The notes: generated by a model not told the origin, from the letters alone. Shown: positions 32,300-39,929, counted from the stretch's first letter. The stretch is DNA of 39,929 bases from Rhizobium ecuadorense (GCF_001187535.1 NZ_LFIO01001125.1:1-39929), one strand, 5' to 3'. Made by a program: numbers and translations.

Positions 32300-33832
32300 T
32301 CACTCCTCCCACGAAACCCCGGACAATACATTGGACGGGATCGGCTCGTTCTCCCATAGCCCCTTCAGCTTCCTGTCCCAGACCCCGAGTTTCGGCATGA
32401 CGAAGAGGTAGAGCGCCGGCACGTCTTCGGCGAGGATCTTCTGTGCTTGCGCATAGATCGCATTCTGCGCGGTGGGATCGGTCGTCTCCTGGACCTTCTT
32501 CATCAGCGCGTTGAAGACTGGGTTTTTGTAATTGAAATAATAGGGATCGCGCCCGTAGATGTCGATGTCGAGCGGTTCGGCATGGGCGATGATCGTCATG
32601 TCGAAGTTGCGGTCTTTCATGATGTCCTGGACCCATTTCGCCGGAAACTCGGTCGGCTCGATCGTCATCGTCACGCCGATCTCGGCAAACATCGCCTGCA
32701 TCACCTCGGCGCTGCGCGGCGCGTAGGCCATCTGCGGTGATTTGATCGTGAAGGTGAAGCCGTTGGGATAGCCGGCTTCGGCAAGCAGCGCTTTCGCCCT
32801 TTCGACGTCATAGGGGAGCACATCCGTCATATCCTGATAGCCGGGATCGTTCGGCGTGTAATGGCTGCCGATCGGCGTGCCGAGGCCCGACCACGCACCG
32901 TCGATCACCGTCTTGCGGTCGATCGCCATCATCAGCGCCTGGCGCACGCGCTTGTCGTCGAAGGGCTTCCTGGCATTGTTCATGCCGGCGACGACCTTGA
33001 GCTCGGTATTGCCGATCCGGGTGACGAGCCTGGTATCGCCGTCGAAGGAGCTCATCAGCTCGGGTGCTGCAAATTCCGGAAAGGCATCGAGATCGCCGGA
33101 TTTCAGCGCAGCCGCCTGCGCCTGCGGATCGGCGATGAAGCGGAAGGTCACCTTGTCGAGCTTGGCGGCCGCAGCCTTGTTCCAGTAATCGGCATTCTTT
33201 TCCAACTCGACCTTGTCGCCCTTCGCCCAGCTGGCGAATTTGAAGGGACCGGTGCCGACTGGTGTCACCTTGTCGCCGGTGGCCGTCTTCGGCGCGACCA
33301 TCACCGAAGCCGGCCAGCCGAGCCAATAGATCAGGCTGCCGGTCGGCGCCGAGAGATGCAGCACCAGCGTTTCGGCATCGGGCGTTTCGATCGAGGCGAT
33401 CGAGGCGAAGAAGCGCTTTTGCGGGTTGACCGAATCCGCGCCGCGGGCGCGGTCGAGCGAAAATTTGGCGCTAGCGGCATCGAAGACCTCGCCGTCATGG
33501 AATGTTACGCCGCTCTGCAGCTTGAACGTATAGGTCAGGCCGTCGGGCGAAATCTGCCAGCTTTTTGCCAGTTGCGGCTGGATCCTGCCGGCCTGGTCGA
33601 TCGTCACCAGCCCCTCGAAGACGTTCTGCCAGGTCACCTGGCCGATCGCCACCGGTGCCGCGATCGTCGGGTCGAGGCCGGTCGGCTCGACGCTCATGCC
33701 GAGGGTGAGGGTGGTCTTCGCCGCCTCGGCCGGCGCCATCGCAGCCATCACCAATCCCGCCGTAAGCGCAGCCCTGAGGGAAATCTGCCGGGCGAAGCGC
33801 GCCGGCGGCACGAAGGAAAGCTTGATCATCAT
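32300..33832 (-). CDS. Family-5 extracellular solute-binding protein (peptide/dipeptide type)
   Basis: A 510-residue periplasmic binding protein of the DppA/OppA class (SBP_bac_5). A long twin-basic-poor signal peptide ends near APAEAA, before KTTLTLGMSVEPTGLDPTIA. Typical segments are FEGLVTIDQAGRIQPQLAKS, WQISPDGLTYTFKLQSGVTFHDGEVF, VKSDDTLV-like LHLSAPTGSL, and KPFDDKRVRQALMMAIDRKT. Two ATG codons lie side by side (33832 and 33829), and AGGGA suits the second slightly better. It delivers ligand to the two permeases downstream. The LysR-type gene lies 135 bases upstream, with a strong inverted repeat in the gap that may be its operator. Confidence 0.93.
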   Translation of the reverse strand: MMIKLSFVPPARFARQISLRAALTAGLVMAAMAPAEAAKTTLTLGMSVEPTGLDPTIAAPVAIGQVTWQNVFEGLVTIDQAGRIQPQLAKSWQISPDGLTYTFKLQSGVTFHDGEVFDAASAKFSLDRARGADSVNPQKRFFASIASIETPDAETLVLHLSAPTGSLIYWLGWPASVMVAPKTATGDKVTPVGTGPFKFASWAKGDKVELEKNADYWNKAAAAKLDKVTFRFIADPQAQAAALKSGDLDAFPEFAAPELMSSFDGDTRLVTRIGNTELKVVAGMNNARKPFDDKRVRQALMMAIDRKTVIDGAWSGLGTPIGSHYTPNDPGYQDMTDVLPYDVERAKALLAEAGYPNGFTFTIKSPQMAYAPRSAEVMQAMFAEIGVTMTIEPTEFPAKWVQDIMKDRNFDMTIIAHAEPLDIDIYGRDPYYFNYKNPVFNALMKKVQETTDPTAQNAIYAQAQKILAEDVPALYLFVMPKLGVWDRKLKGLWENEPIPSNVLSGVSWEE

Positions 33833-33921
33833 GTCCCTGTCTGGCCACGCTCAAAGCGAAGGCCTTTCATCAATAGACGACGGACTACACGTGAACACAT
33901 TATGAGGATTTTTTGCAATCG

Positions 33922-33942
33922 GTGTAGCCGAAACAGCTACAC
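33922..33942. promoter_or_regulatory. Inverted repeat before the binding-protein gene, candidate LysR site
   Basis: GTGTAGC-CGAAACA-GCTACAC (33922-33942) is a perfect 7+7 repeat about 90 bases before the binding-protein start and 25 bases after the LysR stop. It is nested between TTTGC and GCAAA. No minus-strand T run follows, so a terminator is unlikely and an operator is favoured. Confidence 0.5.
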
Positions 33943-33967
33943 AGCAAATTGGGTGCAAAGGCAAGCT

Positions 33968-34873
33968 TTAGCCTTTGATCTTCATGCGTTCGCGCATGAA
34001 GTTTTCGATGAAGTCGACCAGGCTCGCCGCCGCAAAAGATAGCTGCCGGTCGGGCGCGACGCAGAGATCGACATGGGTGCGAATTCTCTTGCCGGCAAGC
34101 GGGATGGCGCGCAGCTGGCCGGCTTCGATTTCCCGGCGAACGGCAAGCGCCGGCAGTAAAGTGGCGGCAGCCCCGCTGAGGACAAGCTCCTTCAGCATCT
34201 CGATCGAACTCGTGACGAAAACGGGATCGAGATCCACTCCCTCCTTTTCGATCAGCGCGTCGAAGGCCTGACGGAAGCCAAAGGAATGCTCCGGCAGCGC
34301 CAGCGGGTAGTCGGCAAGTGTTCTCAAGGGGATGTCGGGCCGCGCAGCCGCCGGATGCTGCGGCGCGACGATAAGATCATAGGCGATTTCGGAACGCAGC
34401 CGGACCTTGGTGCCTGACATGACGGGCGCAAACAGCGTCACGGCGATATCCGCCGCAGCGCTGCTGACGGCGTCGACGGCCTGCCGCGCGCTGCTGATCG
34501 TCACGGTAAAGCGCAGCTTTGGAAATTTCAGACTGAATTCCGCAAGCACCGGCGCCAGCAGACTGGTGAGCGTGGCGCCATTGGCATAGATGCTGACATG
34601 GCCGTGTTGCAGACCCTTCAAGTCTTCGATCAGCTGCTGGACGTGATCGAGCTCGCGCAGCGTCCGTCCGGCGCGGGCGGCAAGCAGTTCGCCGGCAGCC
34701 GTCAGCTTGACGCCGCGGGAGCTGCGCTCGACGAGCGGCGCGCCGAAATGAGATTCGAGGTTTTCGATCTGCCGGCTGATCGCCGTCGGCGCGACATTGA
34801 GGTTTTCGGCCGCCTGGCGCATCGAATTGGTCCTGACCAGCTCGTCGAAATACATCAGCGCCCGGATCTGCAT
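33968..34873 (-). CDS. LysR-family transcriptional regulator
   Basis: A 301-residue LysR-type regulator. The N-terminal helix-turn-helix (about residues 1-62) reads MQIRALMYFDELVRTNSMRQ, AAENLNVAPTAISRQIENLE and FGAPLVERSSRGVKLTAAGE. A linker helix and the periplasmic-binding-protein-like effector domain (about 90-295) follow, with ISSARQAVDAVSSAAADIAV and DLIVAPQHPAAARPDIPL. GGAGA precedes the ATG at a suitable distance. It sits between the P1-family peptidase and the binding protein on the same strand, which is unusual for LysR genes (more often divergent). It likely controls the transporter, and perhaps the peptidase upstream. Its effector is unknown. Confidence 0.93.
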   Translation of the reverse strand: MQIRALMYFDELVRTNSMRQAAENLNVAPTAISRQIENLESHFGAPLVERSSRGVKLTAAGELLAARAGRTLRELDHVQQLIEDLKGLQHGHVSIYANGATLTSLLAPVLAEFSLKFPKLRFTVTISSARQAVDAVSSAAADIAVTLFAPVMSGTKVRLRSEIAYDLIVAPQHPAAARPDIPLRTLADYPLALPEHSFGFRQAFDALIEKEGVDLDPVFVTSSIEMLKELVLSGAAATLLPALAVRREIEAGQLRAIPLAGKRIRTHVDLCVAPDRQLSFAAASLVDFIENFMRERMKIKG

Positions 34874-34913
34874 TCACGTCTCTCCGCCATTCCCCGGGTT
34901 GGACCCTATTCAA

Positions 34914-35909
34914 TCAATGACCGTCGGGATAGCGGTCGCGCCACGCCTTTTGCGCGCCCTCCACCGGCAGCGCGGTGGCGGCGTAGATGCCGCGGGCGAT
35001 CGCCCGCGCCATGACGATGGTGGCAAGATGGCAAAGCTCCATCAGGCTTGCCATGTCGTCTCGGCGATGCCTGGCCGTCGAAGCGGCAAAAACGGTGTCG
35101 CCGTCGAGCGGCAGATGCGCCGGCAGTAGCGCCCGGGCAAGGCCGTCATGGCCGGCCAGCGAAAGCCGGTGCGCCTCGGCCTTGGTCAGCTGTGCGTCGG
35201 TCACCACCGCGCCTATCGTCGTCGCAGGCGTATTCATGCCCTTAAGTCGCATCCTGTGATCGGCCATCGCGGGCATGCCAAGCCCGCCGAATTCTGCGTC
35301 TTTCTCGAAGGGTGCTGCCCAGAAATGCGGCCCGTCGCCGATCGTTGCCGAGCCGAGCGCATTGACGGCGACGATTGCCGCGACACGATGCCCGGCACTG
35401 CTGACCGCGCTGGCCGAGCCGAGCCCGCCCTTGAAGGTGGCTGTCGTGGCTCCCGTGCCGGCACCCGCGGTGCCGAGCGCGAAGGTGCCTTTCGCGGCGG
35501 CTTTCAGTGCCGCATAGCCCATGTCGCGATAGGGTGAATGGAGCCCCCAATCCTTGTCGCCGCCGTTCAGCAGGTCCATCAGGATCGCCTGTGGCACGAT
35601 CGGTATGCGCACCGGCCCGACCACGAAGCCACGGCCGAGTTCGCGCAATCCGGCCTGCACGCCGCCGGCGGCATCCAGCCCGAAAGCGGAGCCGCCGGAG
35701 AGCACGAAGGCATCGACGGCGTTGACGGTCATCGACGGATCGAGCAGGCCGGTGTCGCGCCCGCCCGGCGCGCCGCCGAGCACCGTGCCGGAGGCGACGG
35801 TCGGCGCGTCGAAGACGATGACCGTGACGCCGGAACCGAGCGCAAGGTCGGTCGCGTGACCGACGGAAACGCCGTCGATGTCGGTGATGAGGTTGAGAAG
35901 ATCGGGCAA
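34914..35909 (-). CDS. P1-family (S58, DmpA/NylC-type) peptidase
   Basis: A 331-residue N-terminal-nucleophile hydrolase of family S58. The sequence opens LLNLITDIDGVSVGHATD and has the family core TVLGGAPGGRDTGLL, DAFVLSGGSAFGLDAAGGV, and GTAGAGTGATTATFKGGLGS, then VAAIVAVNALGSA. The self-cleavage and nucleophile region is probably within residues 226-231 (GMNTPATTIGAVVTDA). Relatives usually read NTT-I here, and this one has extra Pro-Ala, so the exact cleavage point is uncertain. Family members release N-terminal residues from D- or beta-amino peptides or cleave nylon oligomers. There is no ATG in frame. TTG 35909 is chosen because AAGGA lies seven bases before it; an earlier TTG at 35960 has no such site. 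It leads the LysR/transporter group. Confidence 0.88.
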   Translation of the reverse strand: MPDLLNLITDIDGVSVGHATDLALGSGVTVIVFDAPTVASGTVLGGAPGGRDTGLLDPSMTVNAVDAFVLSGGSAFGLDAAGGVQAGLRELGRGFVVGPVRIPIVPQAILMDLLNGGDKDWGLHSPYRDMGYAALKAAAKGTFALGTAGAGTGATTATFKGGLGSASAVSSAGHRVAAIVAVNALGSATIGDGPHFWAAPFEKDAEFGGLGMPAMADHRMRLKGMNTPATTIGAVVTDAQLTKAEAHRLSLAGHDGLARALLPAHLPLDGDTVFAASTARHRRDDMASLMELCHLATIVMARAIARGIYAATALPVEGAQKAWRDRYPDGH

Positions 35910-36037
35910 GGGCGGATCCTTATGCGGATAGGCCGCCGATAGGACTGCAATTGCCCTCAAAAAACAAGACCGGCCCCAAATGGCGGGACCGGTCGGACAT
36001 CGGGAAAAGCCGTGAATGCGATGCCGGCCTCATGCCC

Positions 36038-36232
36038 TCAGGCATGAAGCGGCTTCGGATGACGGCGGGTCATCAGATCGTGGATGGCCAGCCGCACCTC
36101 GTCAGGCGAGCCGAAACGCTGCTCGTCGAGGTCGTGGACATGAAATTTCACGGCGATGAACTTCAGCCGGTCTTCATCGGGAATGACGATCCCGACGGGA
36201 ACGCCTGCATATTCGATAACTTGCTTCTTCAT
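36038..36232 (-). CDS. Small conserved-looking protein, unknown function
   Basis: A 64-residue protein beginning MKKQVIEYAGVPVGIVIPDE, followed by RLKFIAVKFHVHDLDEQRFG and a helical end (PDEVRLAIHDLMTRRHPKP). No family is recognised. The alternation of strands and a final basic helix suggest a compact cytoplasmic fold. AGGAG lies eight bases before the ATG at 36232, which is a convincing start; a longer frame upstream has no ribosome-binding site. It is alone between the P1-family peptidase and a 520-base gap containing a strong palindrome, which could control it. Confidence 0.7.
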   Translation of the reverse strand: MKKQVIEYAGVPVGIVIPDEDRLKFIAVKFHVHDLDEQRFGSPDEVRLAIHDLMTRRHPKPLHA

Positions 36233-36474
36233 AGATAGAACTCCTGCCGCGCGACATGCACAGCCATGACGAATTGACTTGTCTGGTACCGTTGAAAGGA
36301 GGACGAACGTCACATTCGACAGTTCGGGCGGGAGAGGGCGCCCGGACGGTCATTGCCAAGCACAGATCGCCCAAGGTCGGCGAGAATATCGATGTCTATC
36401 ATGCTCGTTCCTTGCGTTGGCGTTGCACTTGAGAGGTCCCGGAAGAGCCCGGGGCCGGCGATGGCTGCCATTGA

Positions 36475-36499
36475 TAATCTACTAACTTAGTAGAGATTA
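36475..36499. promoter_or_regulatory. Near-perfect 25-bp palindrome, operator-like
   Basis: TCTACTAA-C-TTAGTAGA (36478-36494) is a perfect 8+1+8 palindrome. Allowing a 2-base insertion it extends to TAATC...GATTA. Its AT-rich, odd-centred form is like a TetR-family operator. It lies about 245 bases before the start of the small minus-strand gene. Confidence 0.5.
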
Positions 36500-36627
36500 C
36501 CCTGCAGCCTGTCAGAAACATATTCCGAAACGTGTCAAAATATCGACGATCCGAAAAAATTCATTCCATCCCAGCCGAGCTTTACGGAAAGAAACATATC
36601 AGCTCTTCGTAAAATTCGCATGACAGA

Positions 36628-36644
36628 ATCGAAACTCTTTCGAT
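36628..36644. repeat. Inverted repeat ATCGAAA-CTC-TTTCGAT
   Basis: A perfect 7+3+7 inverted repeat about 110 bases beyond the 3' end of the large fusion gene. On the minus strand the hairpin is followed by TCTGT only, so it is a poor intrinsic terminator. A regulator site or an mRNA 3' hairpin are both possible. Confidence 0.4.
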
Positions 36645-36751
36645 CGCCGCAGCAGAGATAGGAAGCCCGGCTGTTTCAGGCAATGGGCCGTTTCGTTAAA
36701 AGTCGGAATGCCTCGAAATGACCGATTTGGTTAATGCCGGAACCACCTCGC

Positions 36752-39673
36752 TCACCAGCCTTCGTCGAGCACCTTTTCCAGCATGTCGGCGAAGAAATCC
36801 GCGCTTTCAATGCTGAGGCAGAGCGGCGGTTTGATCTTCAGCACATTTTGGTGATCGCCGGTCGGCTGCATGATGACGCCGAGGCTCAACAGCCGGTCGC
36901 AGATTGCCGCCGTCTCTTCGGTCGCCGGCTCCAGCGTCGTTCTGTCGCGGACGAATTCGAGCCCGAGATAGAGGCCCATGCCGTGCACGGCGCCGGCGAT
37001 CGGATGGCTGTCGATCAGCGCGGCAAGCCGCGCCTTCAGATGATCGCCGACCGTGCGCGCATTTTCCTGCAGCATTTCCTCGGCCATGATGTCGAGCACC
37101 GTCATGCCGGCGATGCAGCTGACCGGGCTGCCGCCGGTGGAGGAAAAGAAAGTGCCCTCCTTCTCCAGCGACCGAGCGATCTCCCGGGTGGTGATGACGG
37201 CGCCGAGCGGATGGCCGTTGCCCATGCCCTTGGCGATGGTGACGATGTCGGGCACCACCCCTTGCTGTTCGAAACCCCAGAAATAATGTCCGAGCCTGCC
37301 ATAACCGACCTGCACTTCATCGGCGATGCAGAGGCCGCCGCGGGCGCGCACCTGTGCGTAGATCTCTCTGAGATAGCCATCCGGCAACGGAATGCCGCCG
37401 GCATTTCCGTAGACCGATTCGCAGATGAAGCCGGCAAGGCCCTCGCCGCCGGCGTCGATTGCTTCCAGCACCGGCGTTATGGCGCCGAGATAGCCGGCGG
37501 CCGTATCGGGGCCGCGGAAGGCGCCGCGATAGGTATTCGGTGACACGACCGCATGCACCCAGTCGGGCCGGGTGGTCAGAGCCTCAGGATTGTCGGCGAT
37601 CGAGGTGGAAACGGCGTCACTTGCCGACGACCAGCCATGATAGGCTTCGAGCAGGCAGAGCATGTTGCGCGATCCGCTATGAGCCTGCGCCAGCCGGATC
37701 GCCAGATCGTTCGCCTCAGAGCCGCTGTTGACCAGGAAGACCGCGTCCAGCCCGTCCGGCAAAAGTGCTGCGAGCCGTTCGGAAAATTCGGTGATCGCGG
37801 CATAGTGGAAGCGTGAGTTGGTGTTGAGCCGCAGCCATTGGGCGCTGATCGCCGCCGCAAGCTTGGGATGGCCATGGCCGAGAATGGAGACATTGTTGAC
37901 CATGTCGAGATAGGCGCGGCCCTCGACATCGAACAGATGCTCCTTCCAGCCGCGCTCGATCTGGGGCGGCGCTGCGTAATAATTCTTCTGAGCCCCTGCC
38001 AGATGCGCCTGCCGCCTGGCGAGCAGCGCGGCGGTTTCAGGTTTCGGCGCATCGGCTCCAGGGCCGAGAAGCAGCGAGGGCGAAGGGCAGAGCACCGACC
38101 AGGCCGCCGCCTCGTGCGGCGTGGCAAAGAGCGGCGGCTCCAGCCCCGCGACGCTGCAAAGCTGAACGCGCAGCCCGCCGAGCGACGAAGCCTCGCCGAC
38201 GACTGTGCCGAGCCGCTCGCCGCCGGCAAGCTCGGCGCCATCCTCGACCGAGGGGTCGAGCCCGTCGAGGTGCAGGGTCATGCCGTCGCCGGTCAGCGTC
38301 AGATGCTGGTCCTTCCAGCCGATGCGGCCGGCAAAGGGCGCGGCAACCGCGCTGCCGGCGGCAAGGCATATATCGATATGCAGGGCGCAGGTCGCCTGTC
38401 TCCCGGCGGTTCCCGCCCGGGAAAGCCGATATTCGCCGTAGCGCGTCGTCGCCGTGCCGTTTTCGGTCGCAGCCCGGGCAAGCAGCCGCCAGTCCATGTC
38501 GGCATTCAGCCAGTTGCCGGCGGAAAGATGCGGGCTGCGCACCCCGAGATCGACATAGGCGATCCCGGCGGGATCGATGTCAGGCAGCAGCGGCAACCAT
38601 CCCGATGTTTCCGGGGCGGCGACATCGGCGTCGGCGGCCTGGAGGATTGCTGCTTCCATCAATTCGAAGGGAACCGACATTGCCGTATCGAAGATCGCCC
38701 GCTCGCGATCGAGATTGCCGCGGACATAGTCGTTGTCGGGATCGACCGAAATCTGCTGCTCGCTGCTGGCGACGAGGATGACCGCGCGGGCGACGATCAA
38801 TGGCCAGAGTGCCTTCAACTCCTCCTCGGTCAGCGGATAGATCGCCTGATAGGCGGTGACGGCAGGCAGGATGTGAAAAGGGTCGCCCTCGGCCTGATGC
38901 AGCAGCGAAGCGCATGTGACGGCGAGGTCGCCGACCAGCCAACCGCGGATGATGTCGCCGAAATCGATCACCCCGTCGGGAATGATATGGCCATGGGCAC
39001 TGCGATGGCCGACGACATTGTCGCCGGTGACGTCGTGATGCACCGCCTGTAGCCGAAGCGACGGCGCCAGAGGCTGGATGCGGCGAACGGCCATCACCAT
39101 GGTTTTGGCGATCCGGTCGCGCGCGGTGCTGTCGGTGATGGCGGAAAGCAGTTGCACGGCGACCGGACCCGCCCGCCGGAGATCCCATTGCAGGCTGCGG
39201 TCGAGGCCGGGATGGTTGAAATCGGCAAGCGCCTGCGCCAGCCTCGCGCAGAGCGCGCCGAGTGCGGCGACGGACGCCGGCGCCAGATAGCTCAGTTCCG
39301 TCAGCCCCTGGCCTTCCAGATATTCCAGCAGCCGGACCTGGCAGCCCTGCCCGCGCACGGTGAGCACGACGATCTCCCGCCCGTCATTGGTGGCGATCAC
39401 ATTGGGAACGCGTGGCGCATCCTGCTTGCTCTTGAGGTGATGGATCGCCGCATTCTGCGCCTCGAGTTCGCGGGTCTCGTAGGCGGCATGGCAGATCTTC
39501 AGGACGTAGCGGCCGCGATCGCTATCGACGCGGTAGTTCCGATCCTGCTGACTGCCGAGTTCGGCTATGGTGCCGGACAGGCTGTAATGGGCAAGAAGGA
39601 TCTCTTCCGCGTCCGCTACGGTGACGTCGGGACGCGGCAGCGTCATGCGATCAACAAGCGCCTCGTCGGTCAT
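36752..39673 (-). CDS. Three-domain fusion: kinase-like (APH) / degenerate M23-like / class-III aminotransferase
   Basis: A 973-residue cytoplasmic protein. Residues about 20-340 form an aminoglycoside-phosphotransferase-like domain, with SQQDRNYRV, the lysine strand RYVLKI, the catalytic loop HHDVTGDN (H212, D214, N219) and metal-binding IDFGD (D237). Residues about 415-505 resemble a LytM/M23 beta-barrel (LHIDICLAAGSAVAAPFAG, then GAELAGGERLGTVVG), but the metal ligands are missing (HID instead of HxxxD, HLD instead of HxH). Residues about 545-973 are a class-III PLP aminotransferase: LVNSGSEANDLAIRLA, AYHGW, IADEVQVGYGR (D785) and VTIAKGMGNGHPLG with the PLP lysine K815. The pairing matches the eukaryotic hydroxylysine-kinase and phospholyase partners, so phosphorylation followed by PLP-dependent phosphate elimination from an amino alcohol is a reasonable inference. 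GGGAGGGG precedes the ATG. Confidence 0.9.
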   Translation of the reverse strand: MTDEALVDRMTLPRPDVTVADAEEILLAHYSLSGTIAELGSQQDRNYRVDSDRGRYVLKICHAAYETRELEAQNAAIHHLKSKQDAPRVPNVIATNDGREIVVLTVRGQGCQVRLLEYLEGQGLTELSYLAPASVAALGALCARLAQALADFNHPGLDRSLQWDLRRAGPVAVQLLSAITDSTARDRIAKTMVMAVRRIQPLAPSLRLQAVHHDVTGDNVVGHRSAHGHIIPDGVIDFGDIIRGWLVGDLAVTCASLLHQAEGDPFHILPAVTAYQAIYPLTEEELKALWPLIVARAVILVASSEQQISVDPDNDYVRGNLDRERAIFDTAMSVPFELMEAAILQAADADVAAPETSGWLPLLPDIDPAGIAYVDLGVRSPHLSAGNWLNADMDWRLLARAATENGTATTRYGEYRLSRAGTAGRQATCALHIDICLAAGSAVAAPFAGRIGWKDQHLTLTGDGMTLHLDGLDPSVEDGAELAGGERLGTVVGEASSLGGLRVQLCSVAGLEPPLFATPHEAAAWSVLCPSPSLLLGPGADAPKPETAALLARRQAHLAGAQKNYYAAPPQIERGWKEHLFDVEGRAYLDMVNNVSILGHGHPKLAAAISAQWLRLNTNSRFHYAAITEFSERLAALLPDGLDAVFLVNSGSEANDLAIRLAQAHSGSRNMLCLLEAYHGWSSASDAVSTSIADNPEALTTRPDWVHAVVSPNTYRGAFRGPDTAAGYLGAITPVLEAIDAGGEGLAGFICESVYGNAGGIPLPDGYLREIYAQVRARGGLCIADEVQVGYGRLGHYFWGFEQQGVVPDIVTIAKGMGNGHPLGAVITTREIARSLEKEGTFFSSTGGSPVSCIAGMTVLDIMAEEMLQENARTVGDHLKARLAALIDSHPIAGAVHGMGLYLGLEFVRDRTTLEPATEETAAICDRLLSLGVIMQPTGDHQNVLKIKPPLCLSIESADFFADMLEKVLDEGW

Positions 39674-39792
39674 GACACCCCTCCCGCAGCATGATTCGAT
39701 TACCTATTGAAGGCGATAATCAAATACTTGCTGCTGGCAGGCAACGGGAGATTGTCGTTTGCCAGCAAAAGAGATGTGGGTCTCGACCGCGC

Positions 39793-39929
39793 TCAACCCA
39801 TGCGTTCGGAAGCGTAGCTGCCGGGGCTGGCCGGGAAGACCACGGTTCTATTGCCGTTGATGAAAGTGCGGTGATGGATATGGGCGTGGATGGCGCGGGC
39901 CAGCACCTGGCTTTCGACGTCGCGGCCGA
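39793..39929 (-). CDS. purU: Formyltetrahydrofolate deformylase, C-terminal part (cut by window edge)
   Basis: The last 44 complete codons of a minus-strand gene running off the right edge. The product ends GRDVESQVLARAIHAHIHHR, TFINGNRTVVFP and a short tail, ASPGSYASERMG. The RDVE...VLARA...H...R...NGN.TVVF pattern is the C terminus of PurU, which hydrolyses 10-formyl-tetrahydrofolate to formate and tetrahydrofolate. The family assignment rests on this end only. It lies 119 bases upstream of the fusion gene on the same strand. Confidence 0.85.
   Translation of the reverse strand, partial: GRDVESQVLARAIHAHIHHRTFINGNRTVVFPASPGSYASERMG

Larger units (their letters stand above)
36233..36751. 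other. 519-base intergenic gap with palindromes
   Basis: No gene is supported. The first 200 bases are GC-rich and include AAAGGAGG (about 36295) with no start codon at a useful distance. From 36470 to 36720 the DNA is AT-richer and holds two clear palindromes, at 36475-36499 and at 36628-36644, plus a looser TTTACG/CGTAAA pair near 36580-36613. This is a probable regulatory region for the minus-strand 64-residue gene and the end of the large fusion gene's transcript. Confidence 0.5.

Noticed and set aside
31948..32331. N-terminal extension of the DppB-type permease (128 more residues)
   Set aside because: The extension translates the palindromic repeat and overlaps the binding-protein gene end; the standard DppB N terminus begins at 31947 after a GGAGGAGGAG stretch.
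1..39929. CRISPR arrays, insertion sequences, prophage or integrase genes
   Set aside because: None seen: no regularly spaced direct repeats and no transposase or integrase motifs in any convincing gene.

Overview
The window is high-GC alphaproteobacterial DNA, most likely a Rhizobium of the etli/leguminosarum type or a close relative. The reasons are the gene content (BMP-type nucleoside importer, Ctp/Cpa-type Tad pilus locus, PurU), the codon use, a perfect CtrA-type box in the pilus locus, and two composite-palindrome intergenic repeats of the rhizobial mosaic-element kind. It reads as chromosomal backbone: no phage genes, transposases, plasmid functions or CRISPR arrays were seen. Species assignment is inference.

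Layout. 1-2.6 kb: a KTSC-domain mini-protein, an RBBP9/YdeN-type hydrolase divergent from an Lrp/AsnC regulator, a tRNA-Ser(GGA) gene and a small membrane protein. 2.9-14.6 kb: a nucleoside uptake and salvage cluster. The plus-strand run is a BMP binding protein, a double ATPase, two permeases, cdd, purine nucleoside phosphorylase, deoC and deoA. The opposing minus-strand run is deoB, an add-family deaminase and upp, with a small aspartic protease gene between the two runs. Imported nucleosides would be deaminated and phosphorolysed. (Deoxy)ribose-1-phosphate is isomerised by DeoB and deoxyribose-5-phosphate is cleaved by DeoC, while Upp salvages uracil.

14.7-27.2 kb: a Tad/Flp pilus locus. 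The minus strand carries two TadE-like minor pilins and a stand-alone pilus-assembly N-domain protein. The plus strand carries the Flp pilin, cpaA, cpaB, cpaC, cpaD, cpaE, cpaF, tadB and tadC. A LysE-type exporter then separates these from tadD, which faces back on the minus strand. A TTAA-N7-TTAAC box precedes cpaB and a near-match precedes tadD.

27.3-36.2 kb: a peptide-handling neighbourhood. It holds an M17 aminopeptidase, a MarR-like regulator and a signal-less NlpC/P60 peptidase on plus, then P1-family peptidase, LysR, family-5 binding protein and two Dpp-type permeases on minus, with no ATPase subunit in view. 36.7-39.7 kb: one 973-residue protein fusing a kinase-like domain, a degenerate LytM/M23-like domain and a class-III aminotransferase. 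The right edge cuts the 3' end of purU.

The most noteworthy points are the three-domain fusion, the two composite-palindrome repeats placed inside operons (one supplying the stop codon of the phosphorylase gene), a terminator-like attenuator between binding protein and ATPase, the CtrA boxes, and the possible muropeptide-utilisation neighbourhood.
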